Part shown: piece by piece, positions 47,801-59,400 of the stretch
How the letters are laid out: each line of letters starts with the position of its first letter
How positions within the stretch are numbered: the stretch's first letter is position 1
Source: Linum tenue
Lineage: Eukaryota > Streptophyta > Magnoliopsida > Malpighiales > Linaceae
Assembly: GCA_946122785.1 (NCBI GenBank)
Contig: CAMGYJ010000006.1
Coordinates: 68,325,676-68,389,675 of the forward strand
Reading direction: 5' to 3'
Length of the DNA: 64,000 nt
Position numbers and translations under genes: made by a program
Notes under the pieces: model-generated
Seen by the model: only the letters and a program-made list of their open reading frames with translations
Database searches by the model: none
What the model was told of the DNA's origin: nothing

Positions 47801-48822
47801 ACAATACTGCTCTTTAGTGTGGATTTCACGCACACTTGAGGATGAAGACGTGCAGACCATAACTGCATCGAAGGATATGGTGATTTTTACACCGTCCCTT
47901 TTCACTTTAACGAACACCTTGGTCATGTTTTCTTGACTGGTGATTTGTTGTTCATGCAGAAAGTTTTGCAAAGGACACCAATAAGGGTTCTCCATCGGCG
48001 AAGTCCTTTAGAACGGGAAAAGATCATACACTGGTTGTTAAACTTTTAAGTTATTAATTAGCTCTAAGCTTCTGGCTCCACCATCTGTTCTCATCTTGTT
48101 ATGCTAATGAGTTAACGAGCCTTTCCCCTTCTCTTAATGTTGCAGGATGAAAGTCGAGAGGGTTGCTGGGAGCTCTCAATATTTCCTGTTGCATTTGTGC
48201 ACTCAGGTACCCTTTAATTCCCCCCCTTTGGCAACTCATACCTTGATGCTTGTTCTTTTTCGAACTAATATGAAAAATGGAGCATCCGACTATGTAAGTC
48301 ATTAAATTAGTGATATACATGCTGCATTGCTACACCCATCTTTCTGCCTAAAAGAAGTAAAGCAGAAGCATTGTTTCCATACTGCATCTCTAGTTTTCTA
48401 CAAGAGAATAATTGCATCACTTAACTGCTCGAATTGTTTCCACTTTGATCATTGAAGCATCTATCAGAGGCTGTGTCGTCATGAAAATGTCTATGTGATT
48501 AAGGTTAACCGGAATATACTTGATGAACAGGCTGGGACGTACATTAAAGAATTTGTTCACGGAGATTTTGGTCGCACCAATCCAAGGTAAGAAACAAAAT
48601 GAACATGCTCCTCTCATGTCAGACTTCCCATTTCTCGCAGTATACGTTCTATGCAAATGCAAATGCAAATGCGAACGTCTATATCTGCCTTCCCAATTGA
48701 TGCTGGCTTCTGCTAATCTGGAAGTCCCTCTTGTATTTTGTGACAGCATTGGGTCGATTTTAGGATGCAGAGCCGAAATACTGCAATTGGATGTTACAGA
48801 CGTGAAGATGGACGGTTTCTGA
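44897..48822 (+). CDS. PUS10: tRNA pseudouridine synthase PUS10
   Basis: Exons 44897-45046, 45515-45879, 46142-46259, 46370-46496, 46719-46804, 46955-47026, 47120-47188, 47272-47352, 47448-47567, 47643-47717, 47799-47879, 47960-48033, 48146-48206, 48531-48586 and 48747-48822 join in frame (1611 nt, 536 aa); all introns are GT-AG. The N-terminal part has two CxxC pairs (Cys52/55 and Cys109/112), the zinc-binding site of the PUS10 THUMP-containing region. The catalytic core contains 'GREDIDVRMLGSGRPF', where Asp356 is the expected nucleophile. Later motifs are 'RTPIRVLHRRSPLER' and 'AGTYIKEFVHGDFGRTNPS', also family signatures. In archaea and animals PUS10 makes pseudouridine in the T-arm of tRNA (positions 54/55). 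A Lys/Arg cluster 'CKRRKT' near residue 250 could be a nuclear signal. Confidence 0.95.
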
Positions 48823-49078
48823 TTACCGTTGTGGCCATTGACTCAGAAGCGGTATTTTCAACTCAATTTTAGAGCCTAATTTTTGGTTCCCGGTTCTTCT
48901 TGAGGCTGCATCTTTCAGATGCAACCACACAACTATTCAAGCTTTCTGTATAAAGCTTGCATTGAAATTTGAAAGTATACTTTTCACCTTAGTTACTTGT
49001 ATGATTTATTGTCAGCTCGTAATAGTTTTCTATTAGTTAGGATAGGAATCTAGTATGGTTACGATAACCTCGATAGTC
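48823..49078 (+). other. PUS10 3' flank
   Basis: A short AT-rich stretch between the PUS10 stop codon and the foldback element. It would contain the PUS10 3' UTR. The left target duplication of the foldback is at 49070-49078. Confidence 0.5.
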
Positions 49079-49169
49079 GGAAAAAATCCCAAAGTACACT
49101 AGTTTTTAAAAAAATTTCCCAAAATACATAAGTTATAAAAAAAATTCCAAAAGTACACATGTTTGAGCA

Positions 49170-49320
49170 TCACCGTTTTAGACAAAAACGGTGAAGGTCA
49201 TCACCGCTTTTGACCAAGACGGTGAATACTTCACCGTTTCAAACTAAAACGGTGAAGGGTTCACCGCGTTTGTTAAGAACGGTGAATACTTCATCGTTTT
49301 AAACAAAAACGGTGAAGCCT
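49170..49320. repeat. Array of five 30-bp hairpin units in the left foldback arm
   Basis: Five consecutive units, each with 'caccg' near the start and 'cggtg' about 20 bases on, so each can form a small hairpin. Units 1, 3 and 5 end 'gtgaagg/gtgaagc', and units 2 and 4 end 'gtgaatact', making an alternating two-type pattern with a 60-bp period. Confidence 0.85.
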
Positions 49321-50490
49321 TCATTTGAATTCCAAGTATTTTGATAACTCTAAATGGTTCTCCTCGTCGATACGATCGCGCTGCCGAAAACGGCTCGTCA
49401 TTTCGACCTCAAACGAATAAGATACGCGCGTTTTAGTTTTTAGTACGCAAAAGTTACTTTAACGACATGTGCAGCTTTGAACTCACTTATCTCACTCGTT
49501 TGGACTCGGAATTGAGATCTGTAAAATTCTATGTGATCGTGGTTGATTTTCCCAACCTTTTTGTGTTGAGGGAAGATAATGATTCTTGATAAAATGATCC
49601 AGAATATTCATTCGACAACTTAAGTGCGTAGGATAGTTTTTAGACAATGCAAACTCAAATAACAACACCTAAAAATCACAAAAACAACATTGATAGTTCA
49701 CTACAATGATAAAATGATAAATTCACTCATTTGCTTCATTTTGGCCCCTATCTCCACCTCTTCCTCCTCGTCCTCCACGACGTCCTCGACCCCTTCTTCC
49801 CCCCTCCGCCACTGCTTCTTGGCGGGCTCGCTCAACGGCTGGTCGCGGATTTCTCTTGACCCGAGCCCCAACTGGGGTTACATATGGTGGTGGTGGTGGC
49901 TGAGTTGGACCGGTAGCTTGACGAATGATCGGGGGGTTCGGAGTTTGTTGTTGCGGATGTTGGAATTGAGAGAACCCATGATGTTGTTACATATGGTTCT
50001 CTCAATTCCAACATCCGCAACAACAAACTCGTGGAGGACGAGGAGGAAGAGGTGGAGATGGGGGCCAAAATGAAGCAAATGAGTGAATTTATCGTTTTAT
50101 CATTGTAGTGAACTATCAATGTTGTTTTTGTGATTTTTAGGTGTTGTTATTTGAGTTTGCATGGTCTAAAAACTATCCTACGCACTTAAGTTGTCGAATG
50201 AATATTCTGGATCATTTTATCAAGAATCATTATCTTCCCTCAACACAAAAAAGTTGGGAAAATCAACCACGATCACATAGAATTTTACAGATCTCAATTC
50301 CGAGTCCAAACGAGTGAGATAAGTGAGTTCAAAGCTGCACATGTCGTTAAAGTAACTTTTGCGTACTAAAAACTAAAACGCGCGTATCTTATTCGTTTGA
50401 GGTCGAAATAACGAGCCGTTTTCGGCAGCGCGATCGTATCGACGAGGAGAACCATTTAGAGTTATCAAAATACTTGGAATTCAAATGAAG

Positions 50491-50640
50491 ACTTCACCGT
50501 TTTTGTTTAAAACGGTGAAGTATTCACCGTTCTTAACAAACGCGGTGAACCCTTCACCGTTTTAGTTTGAAACGGTGAAGTATTCACCGTCTTGGTCAAA
50601 AGCGGTGATGACCTTCACCGTTTTTGTCTAAAACGGTGAT
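50491..50640. repeat. Array of five 30-bp hairpin units in the right foldback arm
   Basis: Inverse copy of the left array, with the same alternation of unit types and nearly the same bases. Confidence 0.85.
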
Positions 50641-50739
50641 GCTCAAACATGGGTACTTTTGGAATTTTTTTTATAACTTATGTATTTTGGGAATTTTTTT
50701 AAAAAACTAGTGTACTTTTGGATTTTTTCCTCGATATAG

Positions 50740-51647
50740 TCTAGTGCTAGAGTACTCTCAACTTCAGTGAGGAAATTTTCACATTGACGATTGCTTTGAG
50801 AACTATTGTTGCCGCTACGCCTACGCTCTTGATATTCTTGGGAACAATTTTTTTCTTCTTCTGTTGGTCACCTTATCCCATCCAAGTCATGAAGCTCACA
50901 TTGTTTCCTCCATACATCGTGTTCGTATGGAGAATTCTAACAAATCAATTTGATCTATTTATCAACATAAATTTGAATAAATCAATTTGATTTGGAGAAT
51001 TTTAAAACAATTCATTTTGAGACGATTCTGATTGTTTGGAAGCTTTATAATTTGAATTTGCCGACTACAAGTACCTTATATTGTAAAATAAGACAATTGA
51101 TCAACTCATTTCGTTTCTCATTTGTAATTTGTTCCATCCAATCAGGTCTAATAAATATCTAACCGGACTAATTATGAACTATTCATTCTAAGGGATAAGA
51201 TTTCTAGTAATCATCCATTGTATACAATCACGTATAACAAGTTGCGCTTCACCTAATATAATAATTAGATATATTAATTGTCAAGTAGTGCTTAAGGGGT
51301 ATAGTACCCTACGGGCGGGGTGTATCGTCGATGCCGTCAATTTTTGAATTCGTCATTCTAAGGGATAAGATTTCTAGTAATCATTCATTGTATACAATCA
51401 CGTGTAACAAGTTGCGCTTCACCTAATATAATAATGATAATAATGTAACAAGTTGTACAATCATTTCCTTGTTGGCGCCCACCACGGCCATAAATGTTCT
51501 AAAACCAGAGCATTTACCATATCTTACAAGGAGAGCCTAAAAAAGAAGCTACCGTTCCGATGGTATAATCCAAACGGTTCCATCAACGGAATCAACACCA
51601 AGTGGAAAACTCTGATCGAGATGCCGCTCTCCTTCGTGTTTCTAATT
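50740..51647. other. POP 3' flank with a direct repeat
   Basis: An ~88-bp segment at 51183-51270 recurs at 51353-51440 (offset 170), sharing 'attctaagggataagatttc' and 'caagttgcgcttcacctaat'. The spacer contains 'acgggcggggtgtatcgtcg'. Otherwise AT-rich with no gene visible. Confidence 0.7.
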
Positions 51648-54600
51648 CTACTCAGTCCACGTTGCATTCACCACCTTCGCCATGAACCCGTACCGATCCG
51701 CCGATTCATCAATCTGCCACCAAAGACAACAATGAATCAAGCGTCGGTGTCGATCGATCAGCAAGAAGAAATCTGAATCAAAACTTGTTCATACCATTTT
51801 CTGAGTCGGACGGCCGGCGCCATGGCCGGACTTCCGGTCGATCCGGCCGATGATCGGGTTGGTCTGCGGACTGTTGTCCAAGCTGGTGCACAGAACATGC
51901 TGCAACGTCTGCAAAAGAATAAGGGTACCAGAAACAGGTGATCGAAGAGTATAATGGATCTTTCCGATACGAGGATTGATGGTGGGATCGTCAACTCACC
52001 GCCAACAGTTTGAGAGAGTGTAACGGAACGACCCGATCGTCGTGATCCGCGGTCAGCAACATGGTCGGAGGGTACTGAACATCGGGGCTCACTTCCCATG
52101 GTCTCCTCACATTGTGCAGTGGAGAGTACCTGAAAAAAAGTTGCAGAGCAACACATCCATGGAAATATCGAATTGAGTTACGATCCAGCCTCCAGGTATC
52201 AAGCTTATATTAGCATTTTGTTCATTTGTTTTAGTAGGGGGCTGGCATAGTCCGATTCGGTCAGGAATCAAGCCGAATCGGTGTATAATCACATCAAACA
52301 TAAACAAACATTGAGGACTATTAGCGGATCAGATACACTTACTTGATCAGCCAATGGAACTCTTCCTCTTTGTCCGAACAGCCATAGTCAGTAGTCCAAG
52401 CATGCCCTGTAAGAAAAAGATGTGTTCAGTTACATAATGAAGATAGTGGTCACTACTTTCTAAGATGAGATAAAGCTCCTTACCTATTGTGAACTTGTGA
52501 AATCGCAGCATGTCCATGACGCCAACATGAGCCAGCGAACAACCAAACAAATCCGGTCTCTGATAGCCGTAGCCAGAAAAGAAGTCTCAAATCGCCTCGT
52601 GCTTGAATTTATATTACTTGAGGCCGGATCAGAGTAACTAATTCTTACCTGATTCATGCAGGCTCCGACGAGGAGGCCACCGTTGCTCCCGCCTTCAATG
52701 CATAGCTTCTTGGGCTGGGTATAGCCTTCTGACACAAGGTACTCACCGGCAGAGATGAAGTCATCGAAGACGTTCTGCTTACTGCCTAGTGACCCTGCTT
52801 TGTGCCATTCCTCGCCATACTCTCCACCGCCGCGGATGTTGGCGATGCAGAAGACGACGCCCAAATGTTTGGCGAGTGTTACCCGGGTCACGCTGAATGA
52901 CGGAGTGATGCTGATGTTGAATCCACCGTATCCGTATAGCAAGCATGGGTTTGATCCGTCCAGTTTTATGTCCTTCTTCGACCCAATGAAGATTGGGAAC
53001 TTGTTGCCATCTTTGCTAGTAACGAAAACCTGAAGCCAAAATGAGTAGGGAGCAGGTAATCAACACGCTGTATATCTCAATTTTGCAGCACCATACATCT
53101 CAATTTTGTAGCCTTCGAATTCCGTGGCAGCTATTGTTTAATGCGTGCAGAAATCTAATCCAGCCAAGCTGAAAGAATAAGAGAAAAAGAACTCACTTGC
53201 TTCACTTGGAACTCTGAGCGATCAAATCCAGGTACATTGGTCTCCCGAAATACCTTCATTTCCGGATCCCCAGATCCGAAATCACATTGGTATATAATCC
53301 CGGGGGAAAGAAAGCTCGTAAATCCTATAAATGCTACACTGTCCTGTCTCCTTGCAGATACCCGAGTCACGGTACCTATATCAATAGGCAGTTGATGCAG
53401 GAAGGAACCCGTCTTTAGGTCCCTGATCTCCAACACATTCTTGACATCACTCAGGTAACTAAGTATCAATTTGTCCCCGTTGACCACATCTGCTGACTCT
53501 AATACATCCTTCTCGGATTCCGGGACAACGTCTGTCCATGAACTCGGGTCATTCAAGTCCACTCGGACTAGCTTATACCTAGGAGCATCCTTATTTGTCA
53601 AGAATGTGAATGTGGTGCCATCATTTGCTACCGGTTCATACTGAGCATCGAAGTTATCCACAAGCTTAGTGAAAGGGAGAAGTTTGTTTGATCCCTTAAA
53701 ACCTTCTAGTCCTCCAGGAAGTGTAGAGATATCACAGTAGTATATTTTGTTGACTGGATCACACCCCTCGCTGATATGTAGAAGAACATGCTGCATGAAC
53801 ATTATGCCAACTAAGTCATCAGTAATTCCAACTGCAATAAAACAGTGTTGTGACGGGCTAAATACCAATTTGGTTACCAAACTCGTCTGTGTGATTTGGG
53901 TCATGTCAGTTAAAAACTGGTTTGGACACCATGTGTATCAAAATAAGCATTGAACTTGGTATTGAGATAACTAAGACATCAAATTTGCCCAAATAAATTG
54001 CCAAAAGCATTTTTCGTTGCATTAGTTGGTCTCTGTCATCATGTTGCTGATGTGACAGCTTTCAATTCTAATGAAGGTTAAACTGAAAAATGAAAATGCT
54101 AATGGTAATTTATTAGGTTGAGGTTGGTGTTCAAGTTATCTCAATGCTGAATTGCATTTCCAATGTTATAAACATAGACGAGTTTGTTGACCAAATTGGT
54201 GTTTGAACCTGGACATATCCTCCTGTCCAAAGCACACAGCAAAAGAAAATATACCTTTCCATCGTCTGCCACTGATGCACCGAAGAAGTGCTTGGGGTTT
54301 TCTTGATCTTTCCAACACAGAATGTCCTCGGATTGATCCGTACCCAAGAAATGGTAATATGATTCCTGATATAGATTGATATTGGTCTCTGTCCCAGCAT
54401 CTAACTTCTCCCCATCTCTGCACAAGAAACTTGGAGCATCAGCTCATAACCCTAATCCGAGCAACATCCTTCATTTAATAATTTTCCCTTCTGAAAATGA
54501 ACATTATCCTTTTTCCTCGTCATCCAATCCAGACGTTTTGAGTCTAGATTTTAAACTAGAACCCAGTTAGAATGAATGTGCTTTTCAATATGCTAGCATA

Positions 54601-55672
54601 CGATGAAACTCCAGGTTAGATATCCATCCTTCAATCCTTCTCAATACACTGGCACTATGAAACACTCCCTGGTTAGAATTTCCACTTCCCTGAATCAGCT
54701 AAACTATTCAAATATCATACAACACTAGAACCCTTCTACAAACCAAGAGATGTGAGAGTTTACTTGGGAGCAGGGTAACGGCTATAGAAGAACCCTTTGC
54801 TATCATGTGTCCAACTGATCCCCGTAAACTTTGCCTGAAAAGCACAATAAGTATTCAGATTTCAGAGCTCATAGAACCACTGAGAACAGACAATTAAAAG
54901 ATAGTAGCCACAGATATTGAAAGCTGTAATCTCACCCATGATATTGTGTCTTCCTCAACTCTCTTATCCTCAACTCGCATGACCTTGATTGTTATCCAAT
55001 CGCTCCCGCTTGAGCTAACCCCATAGGCCAAGTACTTGCCATCCTCGCTCACCGAAAGCTTTCCCAGCGCCACTGTGCCATCCTCGCTCAGCGTATTCGG
55101 ATCAAGCAACACCTCTGGCTCCCCTTCCAAGCCATCCTGTTCCGATCATTTGAAACCAAAGCTTAGATATCCCATGCTCATTCTCCCTATCCATATTACA
55201 GTTCCGATCATTTCCCCTCTCTCTCAAATAGTCACCTGAACGTAGAGAACGCTCTGGGCCTGGAGCCCGGTGTTGTGGAAGTAGAAGTACTTGTCCCCAC
55301 GCTTGGACGGCGCTTCGTAGCGGGGATGGTCGAACAGCTTGGTAATCTTCTCCTTGAGCTTCTCCCTCGCATCGCAGGTCTTCAGCACGGAATCCGTCAG
55401 CTTCACCTGCTCTTCCACGAACGCCTTGGTCTCCTCCGAATCAGGATCCTCCAGCCTACCACCACACAAAAACCACACAAATAAGTTTTTGTTTCCCTTC
55501 TAAGCCGCATTTCCTCAAACAGGTAGAATGCAGCACAAAAAAAAACCTCGATTCGTTACCATCGGTAAGGATCGGAGACCTTGACGCCGTGGTAATCCTC
55601 GACGACGGTCTCGTCCCTGCGCGCGGGCGGATACGGCAATAATCCGCCGGCGGGAGCGGAGAGGGAGCCCAT
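51648..55672 (-). CDS. POP: Prolyl oligopeptidase (prolyl endopeptidase, S9A)
   Basis: Minus-strand exons, 5' to 3': 55560-55672, 55236-55455, 54936-55136, 54764-54834, 54255-54417, 53197-53790, 52649-53029, 52484-52559, 52343-52406, 52000-52129, 51795-51908 and 51648-51713. They join in frame (2193 nt, 730 aa, the family length). The N-terminal '[16 protein letters not shown]...DPYRWLEDPD' and the central seven-bladed propeller are followed by the alpha/beta-hydrolase domain. The catalytic Ser569 lies in 'GGSNGG', the Asp (residue 658) in 'TADHDDRV' and His700 in 'SGHGAG'. The enzyme cleaves after proline in short peptides. The start used is MGSLSAP, which matches the usual cytosolic form, but the frame stays open to an upstream Met at 55924, adding 84 residues (see findings). 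Intron 5 holds a TIR repeat. Confidence 0.96.
53861..54204. repeat. TIR-bearing non-autonomous element in POP intron 5
   Basis: Ends are inverted over about 33 bp: 'aataccaatttggttacc' then 'aaactcgtctgtgt' on the left; inverted right end 'aacaccaatttggtcaac' then 'aaactcgtctatgt'. The interior is AT-rich and non-coding. No clear target duplication was found, so the superfamily is not assigned. Confidence 0.65.
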
Positions 55673-55990
55673 TGTTGATGGCGGTGAGGTTAGGAGGGGA
55701 GAAGCGGAGAGGGAGGAGAAAGGACGAGGAGGAGATGGTTTTTGGTGGTTGTTGGTTGGTGGGATTGGGAAGGAGGGAGAGTTTGAATATAAGGAGACTT
55801 GTTGGGCGGAGAGACGGAGACGGCGAGCGAGGCGTAGTGGCGGTGAAAACGAAAGAGGATTGGCGGAGGAGGGGAGGAGGATAATAAAAGGTGTGCAGCA
55901 GCGATGGTATAAGGATGAGAACATTGTGACGTGAGGAGATTTTTGGCAAGCCGAAGAGGAAAACTAATGGACAACGGTCTCGTCATTTCT
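55673..55990 (-). promoter_or_regulatory. POP leader and possible alternative N-terminus
   Basis: Upstream of the MGSLSAP start the frame is open for 84 codons to a Met at 55924. The extension is rich in Ser, Leu, Pro and Arg with no acidic residue, like an organelle transit peptide. A C/T-rich leader is also expected here; transcript ends decide which start is used. Confidence 0.5.
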
Positions 55991-57183
55991 TTGCTTGTTT
56001 GGACTTGTTTCCATTTGGTAACTCACATGTCGTTTGCTTCATGGATTTGAAAAATGAAGGTTTTGGTAAAACCTGGGTTTTGGAAATCCATGGACTTATG
56101 AAGGTTTTAGATCCATTATGGACTTTTAAAAATTCATTGTTTGTTTCACGGATTTCATGATGGATTTTGTTTAATGAAATTTGTAGATATTAAGTGAAAT
56201 TGACCTTATTGCCCCTATCTATAATCTTATAACGAAAGAAGACTCCAAATGTGCAACATATCATCATTAATTAAGCAAATGGTTCATTCTTGGTGTCGGA
56301 GGCTGCATTGGAAGGACAAGTGCCGGGGGAGATAAATACTGAACATTAATTGCAAGTTTGAATTGATCTCCATTTTAGTAAGCAAAGCATAACATAAATC
56401 AATTGTGGCGATTACTCGAAGGACATTCTTTTAGCAAGCAAAGCATAACATAAATCAATGGTTGTGATTACTCAAAGGACATCAAGAATGTTGTTTGCTG
56501 GAAGTAGAAGGAGATAAAAAAAAATGGGAGGATGGCAATGGTGGTGATTCTGGGGTTCTTCGTGCAAGCATTTGTGACTCATAAGGGTCCAATTGGTGAT
56601 TTTTGGAGCACCTCGCCACCCCATTTCACAATATAATCATTCATGCCTCTGTAGCCGTCACAAAACACCTTGTATGACATATATGTAGAAATTGAAGTAG
56701 GAGGGTAGATTGGCCATTTATATAAAAAGTTAGGACAAATAAGTAAAATACCATCATGGATTTTAATCCATCACCCAATTCCCACCTCCATAGCTAGTTT
56801 TTCCAAATCCGTGGGGTCCACGGATTTGGACCTCAAAAGTGCATGGGCCCCACGGATTTACACTCTCTAACTCCTTCAAGCAAACATTGGACTTTTGTCA
56901 AAATCCATGAAACATGCAAATCCATCCCCAAATCCATCAACAAAACCCTCAAGCAGTGACAAATTAGGGTTTTTGCTCGTTCCGCCATCAGTGACAAATT
57001 GCCCTACAGAAAAGATTGTTAGTTACTTTACCTCATTTGGTTAGTTATTAGGGTTTTTACTTTTTTCGACAACATATTTGTGATAACGATAACAGATGTT
57101 ATGGCGGAACGAGACCAAACCCGCAACAGACAGACGCTTCCGGGAACATTACATAGGACTTTGAGGGGCATCAGACTTAGGTT
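55991..57183. other. Gene-free DNA with a short tandem duplication and MITE-like repeat
   Basis: A 56-bp-period duplication at 56373-56425 / 56429-56482 shares 'agcaaagcataacataaatc'. The stretch 56030-56960 has 'ggatttg'/'caaatcc' words in opposite orientation near its two ends and may be a PIF/Harbinger-like MITE, but no TIR or target duplication could be fixed. No gene seen. Confidence 0.4.
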
Positions 57184-57695
57184 GGGATGACAATGGGTCG
57201 GGTTGGGACGAGTTATATGTCAAACCCAAATCCAAACTCAAACTTATGAGTTTATTCACAAAAAATATTCGAGTTGAAACCCACTGGATTTGGAAAACTC
57301 ATATCCAACCCGCTGGGCGCTGGGCGCTGGGTATCCGCGATTTCATGGGTACCCATAGATTCATGTACAAAGATGTACATACACACTAACTCACAAATCA
57401 TTCATACAATTGTTCAATATTAAAGATAAACATCCACAAACAATATGATTAATTAAAGTTTTGAGGAATTAGTTTAGAAATTATAGTTAATTAGTTAAGG
57501 GTTTCGTGGGTTGTGGGAGTATGGACTTGGGTGCAAGTATCCACGGGTTGGATATGGCTAAACTCAAACTCAACCCAACCCAATATAATGAGTTAAACCC
57601 AAATCCGACCCGCAATCCGTTAAAGAGGGTTTTACCCGCATTGACCAAGTTTGGTCGGATAGGCTACCCGCGAATTCGAGTTCTACTGTCATCCC
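57184..57695. mobile_element. hAT-like non-autonomous element
   Basis: The left end 'gggatgacaatgggtcgggt' and the inverted right end 'gggatgacagtagaactcg' share the terminal 'gggatgaca', and the interior is rich in 'aaccc'/'gggtt' words. It resembles the hAT elements at 8159 and 35602. The flanks do not give a convincing target duplication. Confidence 0.6.
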
Positions 57696-59128
57696 GCACG
57701 ACCTACCCCACAACGACACTGCTAAATTGTCTTACCATTAAGAGGTACAAGTATCTTGGCTGGGGTTTGACGTTGCATCCCGTTGTGATGTTAACCAATA
57801 ATTAGGGTGTTGATGATTGTAATATTTGATGCACCTCTAAAAGTTGTAATGAAAACATTGTTGTAATTGCAAGCAGTGAAAAACAGAAATTGCGTACTTT
57901 ATAAGTTATATCTTCGTGTTTGTTTGATTCGCCGGCTGACATCGTAAAACTTCCTTCCGTATAGACAGATCGTGCGTGTTGGTGGTTGCACTTGCACCTA
58001 CAAAGAGTGCATGAAGTGTTACGACCAACATCTCCAAAAATGAAATTTAATTGCAATTTCATTAATGGTCCCTACTTCCACATCTACAACTTTAAGATAA
58101 TACAACCTCTCAATTTCATCCTACCTACATCAATAAAATTCATTGCAATTTCAATAAGTGAGACCAACACATTGATTCAATACAACTAAACCATCTATCA
58201 CTATTTTCTTAATTTGTAAAACCCTTAAAATATATGTTAAAGAATACAAAAGGACCCATCCGTGGGCCCATTTCAACTGCAAGCAAATTTGTACACCAAG
58301 CAAATTTGCACACTTGCAATGACAACCCACATCAATACAATTCAAAGTTGCAATTCCAACCCCTTGTCACTATAATTGCAAGTCACTATAAATGCATCTG
58401 GTCAGTATATCTTTTCCTACATGGATTGCGACTGTCAAACCAATTCTTGAGCGTGTTTTATGATTCATTTGAACTTTTTATTTAAATGTTAAAGATGTTT
58501 TCTATCTAATGACTTTTAGTCATCCCTTATAAGCATGTTCACTGCTCATCTTATTTTGAATCAATAAGTCTATGAAATGCCATTCAATTTGGGAAGGTTA
58601 GTGCAGTGACTATGATGGATGCGATAGTTGAGATGAATTGAAAATTATATTAGGATTTAAGAACATATTAACCCTCTATTTAATTCAGACCCTAGAATTA
58701 ATTTTTTAATCTGACAGTCATTAACTTAATTAGTATGATGCTAACCCCTTAAGAGGTTAGCAACTTAACTCATTCTGACACGAAGTCCATACCAGTTATT
58801 AATTCCTGGGAAGTGAGGGATTCGACTATTTGAAATGAGGCTCTCATTTTCCAATTTTATCATTATATTATGTCTAGATTTGTCACAAAAAAAAAACGAT
58901 TATGCTCATCACAAAGGTCCATGTTTTGGTTACACTTCTGTATTTTTTCTGAACTAAACAACAAATACAATTTAATATTAATGTTTGAATCAATACTACT
59001 TGAGTTCCGATTTCAGAACTAATATCTTTCTATAAAATATAAATAACTTAAGATAAAATATAAATATAGAAACATCATCACCAAACATATTGCTAGAGTT
59101 CAATAAAAAAAATAACAATGAATAAAAT

Positions 59129-59190
59129 GTAGCCTAGTTGTTATAATGCTATTTCTTCATTCAAGTGGCCAAGATTCGAACTTCAATGAT
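59129..59190 (+). repeat. SINE-like tRNA-derived head
   Basis: An A-box-like 'tagcctagttgttataatgc' (59130-59149) is followed by a B-box-like 'agattcgaac' (59171-59180), the spacing of an RNA polymerase III promoter in plant SINEs. Body and tail are not delimited. Confidence 0.4.
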
Positions 59191-59344
59191 AACATTTTTA
59201 ATATATAAACATGAGCTGAGTGCAATGACAAAAATGACCTTCCTAGAATCACTCTCAGGTCACGAAATTTGAAATGGGAGAATTCCAACTCATGTTTTGT
59301 CTTTTTGTATTGTGTCGACTACTACAACGATCATCGTTGTCACT

Positions 59345-59400
59345 GGAAATCGAACTCAGGACCTTGTCCAAAAAGCTCTACCCGCTAGGCTATCCTTGTT
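59345..59400 (-). repeat. SINE-like tRNA-derived head, opposite orientation
   Basis: On the minus strand, 'tagcctagcgggtagagct' (A-box-like) is followed by 'cctgagttcgatttcc' (B-box-like). It faces the plus-strand head at 59129. Confidence 0.45.

Larger units (their letters stand above)
49079..50730. mobile_element. Long foldback element (MULE-like) with ~700-bp inverted arms
   Basis: The left arm, about 49079-49790, is the near-perfect inverse of about 50020-50730; by eye the inner ~250 bp of each arm differ at only a handful of positions. The ends are 'ggaaaaaatccc' and, inverted, 'ggaaaaaatccaaaag'. Flanks 'tcgatagtc' (49070-49078) and 'tcgatatag' (50731-50739) look like an imperfect 9-bp duplication, which suggests the MULE superfamily. 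The unpaired centre (about 49790-50020) includes a smaller palindrome, 49941-49973 against 49996-50030. Overlapping open frames have no domain. It lies between the 3' ends of the converging PUS10 and POP genes. Confidence 0.85.

Noticed and set aside
49690..50119. 127-aa and 95-aa frames within the foldback
   Set aside because: The two strands give mirror versions of the same peptide because of the inverted arms; no domain is seen.
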